From Prevotella histicola JCM 15637 = DNF00424 (lineage in GTDB: Bacteria; Bacteroidota; Bacteroidia; Bacteroidales; Bacteroidaceae): a DNA stretch of 64,000 bases. The notes under the pieces were generated by a model. It worked only from the letters and a program-made list of their open reading frames with translations. It was not told the origin of the DNA and did not search any database. The stretch lies in NCBI RefSeq assembly GCF_000613925.1, contig NZ_BAJX01000002.1, positions 1 through 64,000 on the forward strand, given 5' to 3'. The translations under genes and the position numbers were made by a program. Shown here piece after piece: positions 59,904 through 64,000 of the stretch (within the stretch, counting starts at the first letter, position 1; every line of letters begins with the position of its first letter).

Positions 59904-60590
59904 ATGCAATCTGAAATGAATACAGTACTTTACAATAAGTTTGATAAAAGCAAGATTTCTCAATTGCCAAGGGTTACCTTCCCCGGTAAAATTGTTGTTG
60001 TTCTGACTGAAACAGAGGCTGAGAAGGCTGTCGATTACCTGCTGTCGAGAGACATCCTAGGTGTTGATACAGAGACCAGACCCGTGTTTAAGAAGGGGCA
60101 ACATCGCAAGGTTGCACTCCTTCAGGCATGTGACAGAGAGGTCTGTTTCCTCTTCCGTCTCAACCTGATAGGTATCCCTGACTGCATCAAACGCTTCCTT
60201 GAAGATACAACAGTGCCCAAAGTCGGACTCTCTCTGACGGATGATATGCTGATGTTACACCAACGTTGTGACTTCAAACCGGGCTACTTTATCGACCTAC
60301 AAGACTATGTAAAGTCTTTGGGAATAGAGGATATGAGCCTGCAAAAGCTCTATGCGAACGTCTTCCATGAGCGTATTACAAAGCGTGAACAGCTCTCAAA
60401 CTGGGAGAATGAGATACTCAATGACAAGCAGAAAATCTATGCTTCAACGGATGCATGGACGTGTATCAAACTCTATGAACGGCTCCACGAGCTGAAATGT
60501 ACGGGTGATTACGAACTCATTGTCGTTCCTCCAAAGGAGCAGAATGTACCTGTTGAAACTGAAGAAAATAAGAAAACAGCGGCTGTTTAA
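59904..60590 (+). CDS. 3'-5' exonuclease of the DEDDy (RNase D/WRN-like) family
   Basis: The protein has 228 residues. The DEDD residues are visible: GVDTETRP (Asp, Glu; about residue 53), VGLSLTDDMLML (Asp) and YASTDAWTCIKLY (Tyr-x3-Asp). The single domain has no HRDC domain, which fits the short RNase D-like exonucleases of Bacteroidetes acting on RNA or DNA 3' ends. A second possible start is the ATG at 59916 (MNTVLYNKF). The stop codon lies within a terminator-like hairpin, so read-through to the methyltransferase gene is uncertain. Confidence 0.85.
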   Translation: MQSEMNTVLYNKFDKSKISQLPRVTFPGKIVVVLTETEAEKAVDYLLSRDILGVDTETRPVFKKGQHRKVALLQACDREVCFLFRLNLIGIPDCIKRFLEDTTVPKVGLSLTDDMLMLHQRCDFKPGYFIDLQDYVKSLGIEDMSLQKLYANVFHERITKREQLSNWENEILNDKQKIYASTDAWTCIKLYERLHELKCTGDYELIVVPPKEQNVPVETEENKKTAAV

Positions 60591-60622
60591 TCCTTAACAA
60601 AAGGGTTAAGCGGCCTTTTTTT
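60581..60622 (+). terminator. Terminator hairpin overlapping the exonuclease stop codon
   Basis: GGCTGTTTAATCC (60581-60593) pairs with GGTTAAGCGGCC (60604-60615), 12 bp including G-U pairs and one bulge, followed by seven T. Confidence 0.75.
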
Positions 60623-60647
60623 GTTGATAATATAAGACCATTCATTT

Positions 60648-61850
60648 ATGTATAAGCAAGTATATCTGAAGCGGGGAAAGGAAGATAGCCTTCTTCGTTT
60701 CCACCCTTGGATCTTCTCTGGAGCTATTAATAAGATTGAAGAAGGGCTTGAGGAAGGTGACATTGTCCGTGTAATGACGCACGATAACAAGTTCATTGCC
60801 ATCGGACACTTCCAGATTGGCTCCATCGCCGTGCGTGTTTTGTCTTTCCATGACGTAGCTATTGACGATGAGTTTTGGGAAAACCGACTGCGTGCAGCGC
60901 TTCTTGTGCGTCGTTCTATAGGTGTTGTACGTGAACAAGGGGATGAGATCCGACCTTATCCGAACACCACTTACCGTCTTGTACATGGTGAAGGCGATAA
61001 CCTTCCGGGGCTTGTCATCGATATATATGGCAAGACTGCAGTCATGCAAGCTCATTCCGTGGGTATGCATGTGTGCCGTGAAGTGATTGCAAAAGCACTC
61101 GTGAAGGTGATGGATGATCAGTTGGATGGCATTTACTATAAGAGTGAAACGACACTTCCTTATAAGGCTGAACTGGGTCAAGAGAATGGTTTCATCTATG
61201 GGGATACGGATAACAACATCGCAATAGAGAATGGTTTGAAGTTCCATATAGACTGGTTGAAGGGTCAGAAGACAGGTTTCTTCATTGATCAGCGTGAGAA
61301 TCGCAGTCTGTTGGAGCGTTATGCAAAGGGCAGAAGCGTTCTGAATATGTTCTGCTACACGGGTGGTTTCTCCGTTTATGCTATGCGTGGTGGGGCTGAA
61401 GTGGTACATTCCGTGGACAGTTCAGCGAAGGCTATCGAGCTGACCAATAGGAATGTAGATCTCAATTTCCCTGGTGATTCACGCCATGAGGCTATCTGCG
61501 AGGATGCTTTTAAGTATCTTGACGACCATGATGGTAAGTATGATCTCATTGTTTTGGACCCTCCTGCCTTTGCTAAACACCGCAAAGCGCTGAAGAACGG
61601 ACTGCGCGGTTACACCCGATTGAACGTCAAAGGCTTCGAGAAAATCAAACCTGGAGGTATCCTTTTCACGTTCAGTTGCTCGCAAGTGGTGACGAAAGAC
61701 AATTTCAGACAGGCTGTTTTCACGGCTGCAGCACAGGCTGGACGTAAGGTGCGGATACTTCATCAGCTTCATCAACCTGCTGATCACCCTATTAATATAT
61801 ATCATCCTGAAGGCGAATATCTGAAGGGATTGGTGCTCTATGTTGAATAA
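60648..61850 (+). CDS. Class I SAM-dependent rRNA methyltransferase, RlmI-like
   Basis: The protein has 400 residues: N-terminal PUA domain (about 1-75, VYLKRGKEDSLLRFHPWIFS), a linking EEHGE-like region (LPGLVIDIYG) and a Rossmann methyltransferase (KTGFFIDQRENR, VLNMFCYTGGFSVYA, YDLIVLDPPAFAK, FTFSCSQVV). This matches RlmI/RlmK-type enzymes that make m5C1962 in 23S rRNA; the Cys in FSCS is the likely catalytic residue. The ATG at 60648 is used. tilS overlaps its end by 11 nt. Confidence 0.9.
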   Translation: MYKQVYLKRGKEDSLLRFHPWIFSGAINKIEEGLEEGDIVRVMTHDNKFIAIGHFQIGSIAVRVLSFHDVAIDDEFWENRLRAALLVRRSIGVVREQGDEIRPYPNTTYRLVHGEGDNLPGLVIDIYGKTAVMQAHSVGMHVCREVIAKALVKVMDDQLDGIYYKSETTLPYKAELGQENGFIYGDTDNNIAIENGLKFHIDWLKGQKTGFFIDQRENRSLLERYAKGRSVLNMFCYTGGFSVYAMRGGAEVVHSVDSSAKAIELTNRNVDLNFPGDSRHEAICEDAFKYLDDHDGKYDLIVLDPPAFAKHRKALKNGLRGYTRLNVKGFEKIKPGGILFTFSCSQVVTKDNFRQAVFTAAAQAGRKVRILHQLHQPADHPINIYHPEGEYLKGLVLYVE

Positions 61851-63192
61851 AGTAAAGCAATTTATTGCTGAAAAGCACCTGCTGAAGGCTGATGGTCTCT
61901 ATCTTGTTGCGCTCTCTGGTGGTGCAGATAGTGTGGCATTGCTTCTCGTTCTCAAGGAGTTGGGCTATTCCATAGAGGCTGTTCACTGCAATTTTCATCT
62001 ACGTGGTGAGGAGAGTTTGAGGGACGAGCAGTATTGCAAAGAGCTTTGCGAACGGGAGAACATACCGCTTCATATTGCCCATTTCGATACAAAGGAGTAT
62101 GCTGACTTGCATAAGGTAAGTATCGAAATGGCAGCACGTGACTTACGCTATAAATACTTTTTCCAGTTGAAGGATGACCTTCAGGCTGCCGCTATCTGTG
62201 TGGGTCATCATAAAGAGGATTCTGTTGAGACTATTCTTATCAATCTTCTGCGGGGTACAGGACTGTCTGGAATGATGGGTATCAGTCCTGATGCAAACAG
62301 TATCATTCGTCCTTTGCTCTCCGTCTCACGTCAGGAGATTGAGCAATATCTTGAAGAACGAAAAGTAAACTATGTCACTGACAGTACAAATATGATTGAT
62401 GATGTAGTGCGTAACAAGATACGTTTGAACATTATACCTTTACTTCAAGAGATTAATCCATCGGTAAATGATGCTATTCTAACCACTGCCCAGCACCTCA
62501 CAGATGCTAATATCATTCTCCAGGACTCACTTGAAAAGACTGTGAAGAAGGGTGTCCTGCAGTCTGGAGAATCCATAAAAATTGATTTGTCAGTTGTCAA
62601 ATCATTTCCTGTTCCTACTTATTTCCTTTTCCATGTACTGAAGCCTATGGGCTTCACAACGGCACAGATTGAAGAGATTGGTCGACATACGGATGGGCAG
62701 ACGGGACAGATATGGACCTCAACGACGCATGAACTGACGCACGACCGTGGGTTTATTTATGTGCATCAGCGCCAGACGGAGGGGCGTTCAAAGCTTGTTC
62801 TGCCTGAAAAGGGACGTTATGTCTTTGATGATAAATACTCGCTTCGCCTGTCAGAGACTGCTATTCGGGGGGAAGAGGGGACTGTTTTTTCCAGAAATCC
62901 TTTGGTTGCCGACCTTGATGCATCGCTTGTTCGTTTCCCATTGACGCTGCGCCGCACTCAGGAGGGCGACCGTTTCGTACCGTTGGGTATGCAGGGTAGT
63001 CAGTTGGTGAGCAACTTTCTCACCAATCTTAAGCGCAATCGTTTTGAGAAACGTGACCAGATGGTACTGGTTAATGCTGCAGATGAGATTGTGTGGGTTG
63101 TTGGTTTGCGCATCAATGACCGTTTTAAAATCACGCCAAAGACTACGGACAGACTCCGAATAGAACTACTCCAAAGTGCATCTTCTCTTTGA
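61840..63192 (+). CDS. tilS: tRNA(Ile)-lysidine synthetase
   Basis: The protein has 450 residues. The PP-loop ATP site SGGADSVALLL is at about residue 25, and HCNFHLRGEESLRDEQY and GHHKEDSVETILINLLRGTG follow. The C-terminal TilS domain (about 360-445) has RRTQEGDRFVPLGMQG and NDRFKI. It converts cytidine 34 of tRNA-Ile(CAU) to lysidine, an essential step. It overlaps the methyltransferase gene, so both RNA-modification genes are coupled. Confidence 0.95.
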   Translation: MLNKVKQFIAEKHLLKADGLYLVALSGGADSVALLLVLKELGYSIEAVHCNFHLRGEESLRDEQYCKELCERENIPLHIAHFDTKEYADLHKVSIEMAARDLRYKYFFQLKDDLQAAAICVGHHKEDSVETILINLLRGTGLSGMMGISPDANSIIRPLLSVSRQEIEQYLEERKVNYVTDSTNMIDDVVRNKIRLNIIPLLQEINPSVNDAILTTAQHLTDANIILQDSLEKTVKKGVLQSGESIKIDLSVVKSFPVPTYFLFHVLKPMGFTTAQIEEIGRHTDGQTGQIWTSTTHELTHDRGFIYVHQRQTEGRSKLVLPEKGRYVFDDKYSLRLSETAIRGEEGTVFSRNPLVADLDASLVRFPLTLRRTQEGDRFVPLGMQGSQLVSNFLTNLKRNRFEKRDQMVLVNAADEIVWVVGLRINDRFKITPKTTDRLRIELLQSASSL

Positions 63193-63224
63193 TTTCAACA
63201 CTGTAAGGTAATGCATTTACTATG

Positions 63225-63392
63225 TAAGAAATAACCTTACAAAAATAAAGAGTTGGTAAGCGACAAAATGAATGATAATCAAGAAAAATCAGCTTTGTAA
63301 CATTTAGATAATCAAGGAGTTATGAATAGGCTTGTAAAAGACGCCCTTTTGCGTTGTAAAAGGGCACCTTTTACAATGCAAAAGAGCATGTA
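63225..63392 (-). repeat. Composite intergenic element, copy 8
   Basis: Reverse orientation: units at about 63330-63392 (one inverted, two direct), a decayed GTAAC/GTTAT hairpin at about 63296-63324, and distal TAAGAAATAACCTTACAAAA at about 63225-63244, the reverse of the motif in copy 6. It lies between convergent tilS and the glycosyltransferase gene. Confidence 0.85.
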
Positions 63393-63447
63393 TTACTTTC
63401 TTATATGGTATTTTTCATTACATAATCCTATTCTGATGCTATTTCTG

Positions 63448-64000
63448 TCAGCGTTTCTTTGCTTTGCTGAACAGTGATTCATAGAAGGTAATGTACTGTT
63501 TTGCCACTTTGATATGATCATGGTGTTTGCGCACATATGCATAGCTTTCACGTCTCAGTTGAGGGATGCGTGGCAGGTCTGTGACGAGTTTTGTCAGTTC
63601 TTCCACACAGCTTTCATAGGTTGGAAGGACGTTGATGATGGGCTTTAAGGTTGTCTCTCCGAGTATTTCATAGCTCTCTGGTTCACCTCCACCAATACAT
63701 ATAACCCCATGATTCATAGCTTCTAAGGGATTCATAGATGGAGTATAACTATAGAGTTGGTCCATGATGGCATCCGAGCCCATCATGGTTCGTACGTATT
63801 CATCAAATGGTAAGCCCGTCACAACCTTAAGATTGAGCTTGTCGGGGAAGTCTTTCTTCACCTTTTCTGCAGCCCGCAGCATGATATCTGTACCTTTATA
63901 GGCTGACCGGTTCTTGCTTATTCCAATAAAAAGGTTCAGCTTTTCGGGTGTTTCTTGTGGTATGTCGGGTTCCTTTCCAATGACAATGGGGAAAGGAATA
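63448..64000 (-). CDS. Glycosyltransferase family 1/4 protein, 5' end outside window
   Basis: The last ~183 residues are present and run open to the window edge. They contain the C-terminal nucleotide-sugar-binding half of a GT-B enzyme: LNLFIGISKNRSAYKGTDIM, KVVTGLPFDEYVRTMMGSDA, and the PSMNPLEAMNHGVICIGGGE segment with its Glu pair (E-x7-E). It probably transfers a sugar in capsule, LPS or exopolysaccharide synthesis. Donor and acceptor are unknown. The stop codon is TGA at 63448-63450. Confidence 0.8.
   Translation of the reverse strand, partial: IPFPIVIGKEPDIPQETPEKLNLFIGISKNRSAYKGTDIMLRAAEKVKKDFPDKLNLKVVTGLPFDEYVRTMMGSDAIMDQLYSYTPSMNPLEAMNHGVICIGGGEPESYEILGETTLKPIINVLPTYESCVEELTKLVTDLPRIPQLRRESYAYVRKHHDHIKVAKQYITFYESLFSKAKKR

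Noticed and set aside
60642..61409. 255-codon ORF antisense to the RlmI-like gene
   Set aside because: It is a shadow ORF opposite a clearly coding, motif-rich frame.

Overview
The window looks like a chromosomal segment of an oral or gut Prevotella, or a close relative in the Bacteroidales. The signs are: many start-proximal TAnnTTTG -7 boxes, several with a TTG/TTTG -33 box 19-20 nt upstream; a fused LpxC-FabZ; a DPP5-type secreted S9 peptidase; a HU/SPOR-domain protein; a carboxypeptidase-regulated TonB receptor operon; a T9SS-like C-terminal domain; and DUF3078, DUF4876, DUF6850 and DUF5687-type proteins. The genus is inferred from gene content, not from a marker search. No rRNA, tRNA, IS element or CRISPR array was seen.

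Layout. 0-5 kb: a methionine-synthase-II-like gene cut by the window edge, diverging from an Lrp/AsnC regulator; an ExbB - membrane protein - ExbD - ExbD operon; a second Lrp regulator. 6-12 kb: an FHA protein and a HU/SPOR envelope protein, dTDP-rhamnose epimerase RfbC with a lipoprotein, an AspT/YidE-like transporter and a zinc-ribbon membrane protein. 12.5-20 kb: minus-strand operon pyrG-yidC-DPP5-MFS transporter. 20.8-23.3 kb: a DUF3078 outer-membrane protein and an XRE regulator with a SecB-like protein. 23.7-34.2 kb: one long minus-strand cluster, HD hydrolase - lpxD - lpxC/fabZ - lpxA - miaA - PBP1A - Pif1/RecD-like helicase - lipoprotein, linking lipid A and peptidoglycan synthesis. 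34.9-36.5 kb: a three-gene HipB-HipS-HipT kinase toxin module with a large inverted-repeat operator. 36.6-46.1 kb: TonB receptor - lipoprotein - T9SS-CTD-like protein - DUF4876 - DUF6850 barrel - M16 protease. 46.5-49.8 kb: LacI-type regulator, NhaC-like antiporter and an unknown protein. 49.9-54.8 kb: a double sensor kinase, its response regulator and a membrane protein. 55-60 kb: DUF5687 permease, LolA-like protein and FtsK. 59.9-63.2 kb: a 3'-5' exonuclease, an RlmI-like rRNA methyltransferase and TilS. The window ends inside a glycosyltransferase.

Two genome-scale patterns stand out. First, a composite intergenic element recurs eight times, about once per 8 kb. It has an array of 22-bp units (core AAAAGGGCRTCTTTT, in both orientations), then a GGTTACAAA hairpin, then an AT-rich segment ending near TTTGTAAGnTTATTT. 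Seven of the eight copies lie at 3' ends of genes, five of them between convergent genes. Second, seven otherwise healthy genes, several of them essential, carry nine single-base losses, many at short homopolymers. This looks like sequence error rather than gene decay, and each such gene is annotated here as one CDS with the break marked.
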